A stretch of 33,749 nt of DNA from Claveliimonas monacensis (GCF_014982975.1 NZ_JADCKL010000017.1:1-33749), one strand, 5' to 3'. Positions 5,521-14,089 are shown, numbered from the stretch's first letter. The notes: a model not told the origin generated them from the sequence alone. Made by a program: numbers and translations.

Positions 5521-8235
5521 ATGGAAAATACGTCTGAAAATATAGAAAAAAACGCAGAAATGCAGACCGCCGGACACCTCTGTGTGGGCCTTGTGGCTCA
5601 CGTGGACGCGGGGAAGACGACGCTGGCGGAGGGAATCTTATACACCACCGGCCAGATCCGCAGGCTGGGGCGGGTGGATCACCGGGACGCTTTCCTGGAC
5701 ACGGACCAGATGGAAAAGGACAGGGGCATCACTATTTTCTCCAAGCAGGCGGAGACAGTGATCGGGGATAAGAAGGTGACCCTTCTTGATACCCCGGGCC
5801 ATGTGGATTTCTCGGCGGAGATGGAGCGGACCCTGCAGGTGCTGGACTATGCGGTCCTTGTCATCAGCGGGGCGGACGGTGTCCAGGGACATGTGGAGAC
5901 ACTGTGGCATCTGCTGGAGAGATATCACATCCCGGTCTTTCTGTTTGTCAACAAGATGGACCAGGAGGGGACAGATGAGGAAAAGCTCATGGAGGAGCTG
6001 AAAAAGCGGCTCTCCGACGAGTGCGAGGATTTCTCGGATCTGGAAGAGTTTGATGAGCGGATGGCCCTCCACGATGAGGAGCTGCTGGAGCATTTCCTGG
6101 AGGGAAAGGCGCCGGATAGAGGGAGCATCCGCAGGCTGATCCGGGAGAGGCGGATTTTTCCCTGCTTCTTCGGCTCTGCTCTGAAAATGGAGGGAGTGGA
6201 GGCGTTCCTGGAAGGCCTGGGAATGTATATGGAGTACCCCGGGTGCCAGTCAGCGTTCGGGGCCAGAGTGTACAAGATCACAAGAGATGCCTCCGGTCAG
6301 CGGCTGACCCACCTGAAAGTGACAGGGGGATGCCTGCGGGTGAAAATGAATATGGACGCCTACATGGCGGATCCCGGTGAAGAGGGGGCTGCCGGCCAGC
6401 GGGTGACGGGACAGAAGATCGATCAGATCCGGATCTACGCCGGGAACAGTTTTCAGACGGTGCAGGAGGCCGGCGCCGGCATGGTCTGCGCTGTCACCGG
6501 GCTGGAGGGAACCTACTCCGGTCAGGGGATGGGATGTGAGACAGCCTCCGTCCTGCCGGTGCTGGAGCCGGTCCTGACCTACCGGATGCAGCCGCCGGGT
6601 GCCTGCGACGTGCACGGCCTGTATCTGAAGCTGAAGACGCTGGAGGAGGAGATACCGGAGCTCCACATTGTGTGGAGGGAAGAGACAAAAGAGATCCACA
6701 CCCAGATCATGGGGGAAGTGCAGATCGATGTCCTTAAGTCCCTGATCCGGGAGCGCTTTGGAGCGGAGGTCTCCTTTGACGAAGGCAGCATCGTGTACAA
6801 GGAAACCATAGAGGACAGTGTGGAGGGAGTGGGCCACTTTGAACCCCTGCGCCACTATGCGGAGGTACATCTTCTGCTGGAGCCGGGGGAGAGGGGAAGC
6901 GGTCTGGAGTTTGACGTTTCCTGCAGCCGGGACATGCTGGATGTCAACTGGCAGAGGCTGATCCTGACCCACCTGGAGGAGAAGCAGCACAGAGGGGTGT
7001 TGACCGGGGCGCAGATCACGGACATGAAGATCACGCTCATTGCCGGGCGCGCCCACCAGAAACACACCGAGGGAGGGGACTTCCGGCAGGCCACCTACCG
7101 GGCCGTCCGCCAAGGGCTGATGAAAGCCCGCTCCGTCCTTCTTGAGCCCTGGTACGAGTACAGGATCGAGGTGCCCCAGGAGATGATCGGCAGGGCTATG
7201 AACGATGTCCAGAGGATGAACGGAAGATTCGACGCGCCCCTTGTGGGGGAGGAGACTGCGGTGCTGACAGGCAGCGCTCCTGTGGCCACCATGCAGGGAT
7301 ATATGCGGGAGGTGCTGTCCTACACCGGAGGGCGGGGACGTTTCTCCTGCCGGCTGCAGGGGTACGAGCCCTGCCACAATCCGGAGGAGGTCATCAGCGC
7401 GTCCCTGTATGATCCGGAGGCGGATCTGGACAACCCTTCTTCTTCTGTGTTCTGTTCCCACGGTGCAGGGTTCGTGGTGCCCTGGTATCAAGTGGAGGAC
7501 TACATGCATGTGGAAGGGATGGAGACAGGGGAGGAAGAGCCGCAGGAAGAGATACTGACCGGGATAGAGGAGAGAAAGAGGCGCATCCACTCGGAGGTTA
7601 TCGACGAGGAGGAGCTGAAGGCTATTTTTGCGCAAACCTATGGAAATGCAGGGCAGAAGCGGACCGGATGGAAGCGGACCGTCCGCACGCAGGACAGTAC
7701 ATATAAGGCAAAAGGGACGCCAAAGAAACAGGGCAGGGAGTACCTGCTGGTGGATGGATACAACATCATTTTCGCCTGGGAAGATTTAAAAGAGCTGGCA
7801 AAGGATAATATTGAGGCGGCCAGGAACAAACTGATGGATGTGCTCTGCGACTACCAGGGATACAGGCGCATGACGCTGATCCTCGTCTTTGACGCCTACA
7901 AGGTGCCCGGAAATCCCGGGGAGGTGCAGAAATACCACAACATTCATGTGGTCTACACCCGTGAGGCGGAGACGGCGGATCAGTACATTGAAAAGGCAGT
8001 CCACGACATGGCCAGGGAGCACCAGGTAACGGTGGCCACCTCTGACGGGATGGAACAGATCATCATCATGGGCCAGGGGGCCCGCCGCATCTCGGCCAGG
8101 GATCTTCTGACGGAGATCCATGAGGCGCGAAAGGAGCTGCGCGCCCTGCATCTTGATCCCGCCCCGAAGATGAAGAGATACCTTTTGGAGGATGTGTCTC
8201 CTGAGGTGCTGGAGGAGCTGAAAAAGAAGGAGTAA
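5521..8235 (+). CDS. TetM/EF-G-like ribosomal GTPase fused to a Rae1/YacP-like NYN endoribonuclease domain
   Basis: 904 aa; ATG seven bases after AAAGGGG. Residues 1 to about 650 align in order with ribosomal-protection GTPases (TetM class): G1 AHVDAGKTT (26-34), G2 RGITI, G3 DTPGH (90-94), G4 NKMD (144-147), G5 GSALKMEG, then domains II-V. After a charged linker, residues about 741-885 form a NYN/PIN-like nuclease domain: LLVDGYNIIF (D745, N748), LVFDAYK (D791), ETADQYIE (D820), ATSDGMEQ (D842). This resembles YacP/Rae1, the ribosome A-site mRNA endonuclease of Bacillus subtilis. TetM-class proteins are about 640 aa and Rae1 about 170, so the length equals the sum. Inference: a GTPase that carries a nuclease to the ribosomal A site. 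Tetracycline resistance is doubtful because the tip-loop proline of TetM is Lys (K514) here. Confidence 0.85.
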   Translation: MENTSENIEKNAEMQTAGHLCVGLVAHVDAGKTTLAEGILYTTGQIRRLGRVDHRDAFLDTDQMEKDRGITIFSKQAETVIGDKKVTLLDTPGHVDFSAEMERTLQVLDYAVLVISGADGVQGHVETLWHLLERYHIPVFLFVNKMDQEGTDEEKLMEELKKRLSDECEDFSDLEEFDERMALHDEELLEHFLEGKAPDRGSIRRLIRERRIFPCFFGSALKMEGVEAFLEGLGMYMEYPGCQSAFGARVYKITRDASGQRLTHLKVTGGCLRVKMNMDAYMADPGEEGAAGQRVTGQKIDQIRIYAGNSFQTVQEAGAGMVCAVTGLEGTYSGQGMGCETASVLPVLEPVLTYRMQPPGACDVHGLYLKLKTLEEEIPELHIVWREETKEIHTQIMGEVQIDVLKSLIRERFGAEVSFDEGSIVYKETIEDSVEGVGHFEPLRHYAEVHLLLEPGERGSGLEFDVSCSRDMLDVNWQRLILTHLEEKQHRGVLTGAQITDMKITLIAGRAHQKHTEGGDFRQATYRAVRQGLMKARSVLLEPWYEYRIEVPQEMIGRAMNDVQRMNGRFDAPLVGEETAVLTGSAPVATMQGYMREVLSYTGGRGRFSCRLQGYEPCHNPEEVISASLYDPEADLDNPSSSVFCSHGAGFVVPWYQVEDYMHVEGMETGEEEPQEEILTGIEERKRRIHSEVIDEEELKAIFAQTYGNAGQKRTGWKRTVRTQDSTYKAKGTPKKQGREYLLVDGYNIIFAWEDLKELAKDNIEAARNKLMDVLCDYQGYRRMTLILVFDAYKVPGNPGEVQKYHNIHVVYTREAETADQYIEKAVHDMAREHQVTVATSDGMEQIIIMGQGARRISARDLLTEIHEARKELRALHLDPAPKMKRYLLEDVSPEVLEELKKKE

Positions 8236-8241
8236 TCCTCC

Positions 8242-8289
8242 TTTTCAGACAGAAAATTTATGCTATAATGGACATGGACTTACATGTCC
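8242..8289 (+). promoter_or_regulatory. Promoter of the greA-like gene with a hairpin at the start site
   Basis: TTTTCA (8242-8247), 16-bp spacer, perfect TATAAT (8264-8269). A 7-bp inverted repeat GGACATG / CATGTCC (8270-8276, 8283-8289) follows at once, covering the expected transcription start and lying next to the ribosome site GGAAAGG (8290-8296). It could be an operator or a 5' mRNA hairpin. Confidence 0.55.
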
Positions 8290-8308
8290 GGAAAGGATGT
8301 TTTTCGAA

Positions 8309-8812
8309 GTGAGAGAACAGCTGACCAGGCAGGACGTGGAGAAGATCGAGAAAGAGATCGAGTACAGAAAGCTGGTTGTGAGAAAGAATGCCATAGAGGC
8401 GGTGAAGGAGGCCAGGTCCCACGGGGATCTGAGCGAGAATTTTGAGTACCATGCGGCCAAGAAGGATAAGAATCAGAACGAGAGCCGCATCCGCTATCTT
8501 GAGAGGATGCTGAAGACAGCCCGCATTGTGAAAGATGACGCGGCGGACGACGAGGTAGGCCTTGACAAGAAAGTGGAAGTTTATTTTGAGGACGACGACG
8601 AGACAGAAGTCTTTAAGCTGGTCACATCTGTCAGGGGAAGCTCCCTGAACGGGAAGATCAGCATAGAGTCCCCCATCGGCAGGGCGATCATGAAACACCG
8701 GGCAGGGGACAGAGTCTATGTGAAGGTCAATGACAATGCAGGTTATTATGTGGTGATCCGCTCCGTGGAGAAGACAGACGGGGAGGATGAGGACGCCATA
8801 CGGAAATATTGA
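8309..8812 (+). CDS. greA: GreA/GreB-family transcript cleavage factor
   Basis: 167 aa. Gre factors enter the secondary channel of stalled RNA polymerase and stimulate cleavage of backtracked RNA. The N-terminal coiled coil carries the acidic tip HGDLSENFEYHAAKKD, where the essential Asp and Glu are retained. The C-terminal FKBP-like domain ends with SPIGRAIMKHRAGDRVYVKV. I prefer the GTG at 8309, because the ATG at 8297 directly abuts GGAAAGG while the GTG is spaced 12 bases from it and matches the family N-terminus before the coiled coil. The downstream kinase-like gene starts 18 bases after the stop, so they are probably cotranscribed. Confidence 0.8.
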   Translation: MREQLTRQDVEKIEKEIEYRKLVVRKNAIEAVKEARSHGDLSENFEYHAAKKDKNQNESRIRYLERMLKTARIVKDDAADDEVGLDKKVEVYFEDDDETEVFKLVTSVRGSSLNGKISIESPIGRAIMKHRAGDRVYVKVNDNAGYYVVIRSVEKTDGEDEDAIRKY

Positions 8813-8829
8813 TCCGGAGGAGGAGAAAG

Positions 8830-9561
8830 ATGGATCGGATGATACTGGAACAGATAGAGAAAAAAGCGGAGGTGCTGACAGACGCCCTCCCCTATATCAG
8901 GGATTTCAACCGGCAGGTGGCGGTCATTGAGTACGGCTGCAGGAAATACATGAGCCCGGTGGGAGAGCAGGAGCTGATGCGGGACATTGCGCTCCTGAAA
9001 ACAGTGGGCATGAAACCGGTGGTGGTGCACGGCTGCCCCATCGGCGTGGACAAGTTCCGGGAGAACAAAAGGATCGCCAAGCTTTTGGAGCTGTGCGGCA
9101 CCAAGGCGGTGGGGATCTGCGGCATGGACATGGAGACGCCTGCCATCATGCTGGACAACGGTTATATTCCGGTCATCATGCCCAATGACATTGACACGGA
9201 AAATGTGGAGATCAACCCTATTGACGCGGCCCTGGACGCGGCGGTGGGCCTGAAGGCGGACAAGCTGGTCTATCTCTCCTCCCACAGAGGGATCTGGAAG
9301 GATGAGGCCAGGACGGAAGTGTACAGCCGCCTTACGGTTGCCCAGGTGCAGGAGATGCTGCAGCAGGGAAAAGTGACAGAGGGAGTGAGATCCCGGGTAG
9401 AGAGAGGACTGACTGCCATTGAGATAGGCGTGAACCGCGTCAATCTTCTGGATGGCAGGATGGAGCATGCCCTCCTTCTGGAGTTCTTCAGCGTGGCCGG
9501 AGTGGGCACGGTGATGATCCGGGATGAGAGCCGTCTGTATGCACATGAGAAGGATGAATAA
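8830..9561 (+). CDS. Acetylglutamate-kinase-like protein lacking catalytic residues (predicted pseudokinase)
   Basis: 243 aa; ATG after GGAGGAGGAG. The whole length follows the ArgB fold: VAVIEYGC, VVVHGCP, VGICGMD, INPIDAALDAAVGLKADKL, VTEGVRSRVE, LLDGRMEHALLLEFF, VGTVMI. The residues used for catalysis in acetylglutamate kinase are changed: the first lysine (KxGG motif) is E34 with GC for GG, the Asp of the LTDV motif is S151, and the second lysine is R189. The HGGGP substrate loop reads HGCP. It is therefore unlikely to phosphorylate acetylglutamate. Placement directly after a GreA-type gene, with no arginine genes nearby, argues for a regulatory or binding role. Family assignment is firm; function is inferred. 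Confidence 0.7.
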   Translation: MDRMILEQIEKKAEVLTDALPYIRDFNRQVAVIEYGCRKYMSPVGEQELMRDIALLKTVGMKPVVVHGCPIGVDKFRENKRIAKLLELCGTKAVGICGMDMETPAIMLDNGYIPVIMPNDIDTENVEINPIDAALDAAVGLKADKLVYLSSHRGIWKDEARTEVYSRLTVAQVQEMLQQGKVTEGVRSRVERGLTAIEIGVNRVNLLDGRMEHALLLEFFSVAGVGTVMIRDESRLYAHEKDE

Positions 9562-11310
9562 ATGAAAAAAGAAAGAAGCTTTCAGAGGAAGCTGCTGCCG
9601 ATCATACTGCTCCTGGCGGCAGTTCCTCTTTTTCTTTTCTCTATTCTGGCCCTGGTCAGTCTGCGGAGTATCCTGATAGACCGCTACCAGGATCAGGTGG
9701 ACAGTGATCTGGATCAGACGGAGAAGCTGCTGAATATTACACTGGACAGATACAGAGATGCGCTTGCCGCGGCAGGGACGGACGAAAAGTTCTGCCTGGC
9801 TGTGCAGAAAGTGCTGGAGGGGCAGGAGCCGGAGGCGGAAAGCAGAGGGGAAGTGGAAGAGCTGCTGGGGAGAATCTGCCGGCAGAGCACGGAAGCTGCA
9901 GGAATGACACTTGTCCTTGAAAACGGGGATTCATTTTACTACGATGTGTCGGCGGCGTCCGGACCGGAGGGTGGATGGATGGAGGAAGCTATGGCGGCCT
10001 GTGAGGGCTGGAAGGAGGATACAGACTTCTCTTTCTGCTGTCCGGTGCCGGATGAGATACAGACTGGCACAGGGAGTATTCATATCTTTGGTGTTTTCTG
10101 CCGTATTGTGTCTCCTGTAGATGGAGAAAGGGAAGGCACCCTTGTGGTCTGGCTGGACGAGAAAGTGCTGAGGAACACACTTGCCGGTGAAGACGGAATC
10201 CGGAGCTTTATCAGCGACGGGGATATAGTCATAAGCGCAACAGATCCTGGCGATATAGGAGGGAAACCGGAAGAGCTTTCCCGGGGAGACTACTATGTGC
10301 AGAGCATGATCCAGGAGGATACCGGGTGGAAGATCACAGAGCTTTACTCTCTTGAGATGTACCACTATACTCTGTTCAGCCAGCTTGCCTTTGAAGTTCT
10401 CATAGCTGTTGCGGTTATGGTGATCCTGGCGGTGATGGCATATCTTATGAGTGTGCCTTTGGTTCGCTCTGTCAGAAATATTGCGGGAGCCATGGCAGCG
10501 GCCAGAGAGGGAGACTTTTCTGTGCGGGTAGAGGAAAATCCGAAAAGTCCTTATGAACTGAACCGTATTGCGGAAGGCTTTAATGATATGGCTGAACAGA
10601 CGGGAAGGCTGATTGTACAGCTTAAACAGTCTGCGGAGGAACAGAAAAATGCAGAGCTGCAGGCGCTGGAAGCCCAGATAGATCCCCATTTTCTCTACAA
10701 TACGCTGGATACCATCAACTGGAAAGCCATTGAGAAAAATGAGATGGAGATCAGCGAGATGGTAGGGGCGCTGGCAGATATCCTCCGGTATTCTGTTATC
10801 AACGCGGGAGAGGAGTCGTCCATCCGCAGCGAACTGTACTGGCTGGAACAGTATGTGCTTCTGCAGCAGGAAAAGCTGGGAAAAGAGATCAAGATCAAAG
10901 TGGAGGCATCAGAGAGAATACAGAATATGAGGATTCACAAGCTTCTTCTGCAGCCATTTGTGGAAAACAGCATCCGCTACGGATTTCGGGGGAAGGAAGG
11001 AGAGTGCTGTCTGTACATTCGCATGACCTGCGAGGATGGATTTCTGCATATCCTGCTGGAGGATAACGGTCGGGGCATGGATGAGGAGACGCTTGACAGG
11101 CTGAATGACGGGACACAGACGTGGAGCGGACATGTAGGTGTGGAGAATGTAAGGAAACGTCTGCGGCTGTATTACTCTGAGCAGGCATATCTGCATTTTG
11201 AAAGCAGGCAGGGAGAGTCTGCCAGTGTTCACATTTATGTTCCTATACCAGAAGGAGAGGGTGATACATATGAAGATCGTGATCGTGGAAGACGAGGCGG
11301 CCATCCGTAA
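9562..11310 (+). CDS. YesM-type sensor histidine kinase
   Basis: 582 aa. Starts at the first base after the TAA of the preceding gene. N-terminal membrane helix at about 11-35, an extracellular sensing region (dCache-like in position) of about 230 residues, a second helix near 275-300, then HAMP (VPLVRSVRNIAGAM) and a coiled linker. The His_kinase domain has QIDPHFLYNTLD with phospho-acceptor H376, the N box QPFVENSIRYGF (N469) and the ATP motif DNGRGMD. This is the LytS/YesM class, whose partners are YesN-type regulators; one follows here, overlapping by 41 bases. Such pairs often control carbohydrate uptake, but no transporter is adjacent and the signal is unknown. Confidence 0.9.
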   Translation: MKKERSFQRKLLPIILLLAAVPLFLFSILALVSLRSILIDRYQDQVDSDLDQTEKLLNITLDRYRDALAAAGTDEKFCLAVQKVLEGQEPEAESRGEVEELLGRICRQSTEAAGMTLVLENGDSFYYDVSAASGPEGGWMEEAMAACEGWKEDTDFSFCCPVPDEIQTGTGSIHIFGVFCRIVSPVDGEREGTLVVWLDEKVLRNTLAGEDGIRSFISDGDIVISATDPGDIGGKPEELSRGDYYVQSMIQEDTGWKITELYSLEMYHYTLFSQLAFEVLIAVAVMVILAVMAYLMSVPLVRSVRNIAGAMAAAREGDFSVRVEENPKSPYELNRIAEGFNDMAEQTGRLIVQLKQSAEEQKNAELQALEAQIDPHFLYNTLDTINWKAIEKNEMEISEMVGALADILRYSVINAGEESSIRSELYWLEQYVLLQQEKLGKEIKIKVEASERIQNMRIHKLLLQPFVENSIRYGFRGKEGECCLYIRMTCEDGFLHILLEDNGRGMDEETLDRLNDGTQTWSGHVGVENVRKRLRLYYSEQAYLHFESRQGESASVHIYVPIPEGEGDTYEDRDRGRRGGHP

Positions 11311-12793
11311 TGGGCTGGCGGGTCTGCTGCCAAAGATCAGTCCGGACTATGAGGTGGCGGGAACGGCTTCCGACGGGATGGAAGGACTTGCTGTTATCCG
11401 GGAACAGCAGCCGGATCTGGTGATACTGGACATCCGCATGACTGGCATGGACGGTCTGACCATGCTAAGGACACTGCGGGATGAGGGCAATGTATGCCGG
11501 GCCGTGGTACTTTCAGCGTATTCGGATTTTGACTATGCCCGGACGGCTATAGAGCTTGGCGTGGAGAGCTATCTGCTGAAGCCGGTAAAAGTAAAGGAAC
11601 TGAAAGCAGTGCTGAGTCTGGCGGAGAAACACATCCGGCAGGAGGAAGACGAGAAGGTCAGATACACACCAAAGAAAGCATTTCTGTCCGCGCTGACAGG
11701 GACAGAAGAAATGGATCCGTACGTAAAAAAGAAGCTGGAGGAAGAGTACGGCCTTCTGGCCGACGGACATATCGGCATCTTTATCATCTGGCTTGGAGGA
11801 GAGTATGGAAAGTATGAAGAGGAAGTGGGCCGGGCGCTGACGCCGCTGGGGGAGAGAAGCGGATACTTTTCGCTGTGTACGCTGGCAAGGGAAAAAAGGC
11901 AGCTTGTGCTGGCTGCTCTCTACCGGGTACAGGACAGAGAAAAAGCGACGGAGTATCTGAGAAAGGCAGCAGCGCCTATGCTCTCCGGTCTGACAGGGGG
12001 GAAGGCGGTCATGGCACTGGCGTGGTGCGGCGGATTGAAGGAGTTTCACGAGACTGCCGTAAAGCTCTGCGGGGCGCTGGACTACAGCCTGGCCGAGGGG
12101 ACGGGAAAGCTTATTGTATATGAGGAGAGGGACGCAGATGTGCAGATATTCAAGTATCCCCTGGAGACAGAGACCATGACAAAGCAGGCGGTACTGCAAA
12201 GCGACGGGGAACTGAGGCGATGCGTCCGTAATTTTCTTGGATACTGCAGGAAAGGGCGGTTCCGGCCGCGGGAGGTCAAGGAAGGATGTTTCCGGTATTT
12301 CAATACCATCTGTCATACAGCGGAGGAGTACGGGCGCAGAGTCCCCGACGCGGCGGAAATGTCGCGCAGAATGGAACAGATCCTGGAGGCGGTGACGTGG
12401 GATCAGATCCGGGAGATTTTCGACAGGCTGCTGGATATGCTGGAAGAGAATATAGGCGGGAAGATGGAAGAAGAAAGCCTGCTTGTGCGGAAAGCCAGAA
12501 AGATGATTCTGGAATACTACAGCCAGGGGATTACACTGGAGGAGATTGCGTCAAAGCTGGGAGTCTCTGACGAATATCTGAGCACCCGGCTGAAAAAGGA
12601 GACGGGGAACACATTTACCGAGATCATAAAAAATGTTCGGATGGAACGGATCAAGGAACTTCTTGTCAGCACAAATATGAAGCTTGGGCAGATCGCAGAT
12701 GCCGCCGGCTACTCGGATCCGAAATACATGAGCCGTATTTTCCGGGAAGAGGTAGGAATGCTGCCGCTGGAATACAGAAAAATGCATCTTTAG
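11270..12793 (+). CDS. YesN-type response regulator with AraC DNA-binding domain
   Basis: 507 aa, started at the ATG (11270) placed after GAAGGAGAGG; a longer frame would extend far into the kinase gene. Receiver domain at 1-120: acidic pocket VEDEA (E7, D8), phosphorylation site D54 in LVILDIRM, and the Lys in YLLKPVK. The middle (about 130-390) has no motif I recognise, as is normal for YesN. The C-terminal AraC domain (about 405-507) has two helix-turn-helix units: TLEEIASKLGVSDEYLSTRLK and the signature IADAAGYSDPKYMSRIFRE. It is the partner of the kinase that overlaps it. Confidence 0.9.
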   Translation: MKIVIVEDEAAIRNGLAGLLPKISPDYEVAGTASDGMEGLAVIREQQPDLVILDIRMTGMDGLTMLRTLRDEGNVCRAVVLSAYSDFDYARTAIELGVESYLLKPVKVKELKAVLSLAEKHIRQEEDEKVRYTPKKAFLSALTGTEEMDPYVKKKLEEEYGLLADGHIGIFIIWLGGEYGKYEEEVGRALTPLGERSGYFSLCTLAREKRQLVLAALYRVQDREKATEYLRKAAAPMLSGLTGGKAVMALAWCGGLKEFHETAVKLCGALDYSLAEGTGKLIVYEERDADVQIFKYPLETETMTKQAVLQSDGELRRCVRNFLGYCRKGRFRPREVKEGCFRYFNTICHTAEEYGRRVPDAAEMSRRMEQILEAVTWDQIREIFDRLLDMLEENIGGKMEEESLLVRKARKMILEYYSQGITLEEIASKLGVSDEYLSTRLKKETGNTFTEIIKNVRMERIKELLVSTNMKLGQIADAAGYSDPKYMSRIFREEVGMLPLEYRKMHL

Positions 12794-12854
12794 ACAAAAA
12801 AAGATTAAAAAATTACTCCTTTCTAAAAAATATACGCCTGCCTTCCGGGCAATA

Positions 12855-12866
12855 ATCATATATGAT
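12855..12866. promoter_or_regulatory. 12-bp perfect palindrome upstream of the HPr-like gene
   Basis: ATCATATATGAT is perfectly self-complementary and contains a -10-like TATGAT. No good -35 box stands 17 bp upstream. It may be an operator or part of an activator-dependent promoter for the HPr-like gene; evidence is weak. Confidence 0.3.
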
Positions 12867-12941
12867 AGATGCTGACCCAGAACAAAGGCAGACAAAAAAG
12901 AATATATAGTTTTAAGAAAATTTTTGGAAAGGAGAAGATGT

Positions 12942-13178
12942 ATGAATCAGGTAAAAGTACAATTCAGAACACCTCAGGAAGTGATGGATTTTACGAATGT
13001 TGTTTCAAAATATGAATACAACATGGATCTGAAGAAGAGCAGCAGAAAAATTGTTGACGCAAAATCACTGCTTGGAATACTGGCTCTCGGACTGGAAAAT
13101 GTTCTGGAGCTGTGTATTTATTCCGATGACAATTGTGACGATGTGGTAAAGGCGATCAGCCGGTACGTAATAGCATAA
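12942..13178 (+). CDS. HPr-family protein without the phosphorylatable histidine (Crh-like)
   Basis: 78 aa; ATG after GGAAAGGAG. The regulatory-serine region AKSLLGILALGLENV (S42) matches HPr/Crh, where HPr kinase phosphorylates the equivalent Ser46. The active-site loop of HPr (GIHARPA) is replaced by RTPQEVM, and the protein contains no histidine. It therefore cannot carry phosphate between Enzyme I and EIIA. By analogy with Crh of Bacillus it could serve only in Ser-phosphate-dependent catabolite signalling with CcpA; that is inference. It follows the YesM/YesN pair after 148 bp and is closed by a strong terminator. Confidence 0.75.
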   Translation: MNQVKVQFRTPQEVMDFTNVVSKYEYNMDLKKSSRKIVDAKSLLGILALGLENVLELCIYSDDNCDDVVKAISRYVIA

Positions 13179-13181
13179 GAA

Positions 13182-13224
13182 AGAACATGAGGGAGCAGCA
13201 GAAGGCTGTTCCCTGTTCTGTTTT
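13182..13224 (+). terminator. Terminator after the HPr-like gene
   Basis: Two-part stem: AGAACA with TGTTCT outside, GGGA and CAGC with GCTG and TCCC inside, loop AGAAG, followed by GTTTTA. Good stability but a modest T-run. Confidence 0.65.
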
Positions 13225-13274
13225 ATAGAATTTGTTGTCCGGAGCAATCAATTATAATTAATACTGATTAATGC

Positions 13275-13303
13275 TGGAAAAATATTCGTATATCTTATAT
13301 AAT
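13275..13303 (+). promoter_or_regulatory. Probable promoter of purO-purH
   Basis: TGGAAA (13275-13280), 17-bp spacer, perfect TATAAT (13298-13303), 48 bp ahead of the purO start. The -35 is poor. I saw no purine riboswitch or PurR-box pair. Confidence 0.45.
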
Positions 13304-13351
13304 GGAGAAAGTTGGAAAACAGCAAATACCAGATAAAGAGGAGAATGATTC

Positions 13352-14065
13352 ATGGAAATGTTGTCAATTGAAAAAGAATTACAGGAAAATTCTTATCCGG
13401 GAAGAGGCATCATCATCGGTAGAAGCGCCGACGGCGCAAAGGCTGTCACGGCATACTTCATCATGGGGAGAAGTGAGAACAGTCGAAACCGTGTCTTTGT
13501 GGAGGACGGAGAGGGGATCCGTACCCAGGCCTTTGACGAGTCAAAGCTGACAGATCCAAGCCTTATTATCTACGCTCCTGTGCGGGTCCTGGGAAACAAG
13601 ACCATTGTTACAAACGGAGACCAGACAGATACCATCTACGAGGGAATGGACAGGCAGATGACCTTTGAGCAGGCCCTGAGAAGCCGGGAGTTTGAGCCCG
13701 ACGCTCCCAACTATACGCCCCGTATTTCCGGTATCATGCATGTGGAAGGCGGAAAATTCAACTACGCCATGTCCATCCTGAAGAGCAGAAACGGTGATCC
13801 GGGAAGCTGCTGCCGCTATACATTTGCCTACGAGAACGCAGTGCCCGGAGAGGGACATTTCATCCACACATACATGCACGACGGCAATCCCCTTCCGAGC
13901 TTTGAGGGAGAGCCCAAGCGCATCGCCATCCCGGACGATATGAACGCCTTCGCAGATACGCTGTGGAGCAGCCTCAATGAGGACAACAAAGTATCCCTGT
14001 TCGTGCGTTACATTGACATTGCCACAGGGAAATATGAGTCAGTGATCATCAACAAGAATAAATAA
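13352..14065 (+). CDS. purO: IMP cyclohydrolase, PurO type
   Basis: 237 aa. Closes the ring of FAICAR to form IMP, the last step of de novo purine synthesis. The sequence fits the IMP_cyclohyd (PurO) family and not the N-terminal domain of bifunctional PurH. Characteristic segments are PGRGIIIGRS near the N-terminus, YPGRG-type glycine loop, PNYTPRISG (about 122-130) and the C-terminal VSLFVRYIDIATG. ATG follows AGAGGAG. The downstream gene is the matching transformylase, 24 bp later, so the two last steps of the pathway are encoded as separate proteins in one operon. Cytoplasmic. Confidence 0.85.
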   Translation: MEMLSIEKELQENSYPGRGIIIGRSADGAKAVTAYFIMGRSENSRNRVFVEDGEGIRTQAFDESKLTDPSLIIYAPVRVLGNKTIVTNGDQTDTIYEGMDRQMTFEQALRSREFEPDAPNYTPRISGIMHVEGGKFNYAMSILKSRNGDPGSCCRYTFAYENAVPGEGHFIHTYMHDGNPLPSFEGEPKRIAIPDDMNAFADTLWSSLNEDNKVSLFVRYIDIATGKYESVIINKNK

Positions 14066-14089
14066 ATACGATATGCGGAGGGATAAGAA

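Noticed and set aside
6250-7635. 461-aa open frame on the minus strand
   Set aside because: Shadow of the GTPase-NYN gene, His/Leu/Pro-rich with no recognisable domain.
5521-8235. Tetracycline resistance gene
   Set aside because: The fold matches, but the drug-displacing tip loop is not conserved and the protein carries a nuclease domain, so a resistance call is not supported.
8830-9561. argB (acetylglutamate kinase)
   Set aside because: Catalytic lysines and aspartate are all replaced and no arginine genes are nearby.
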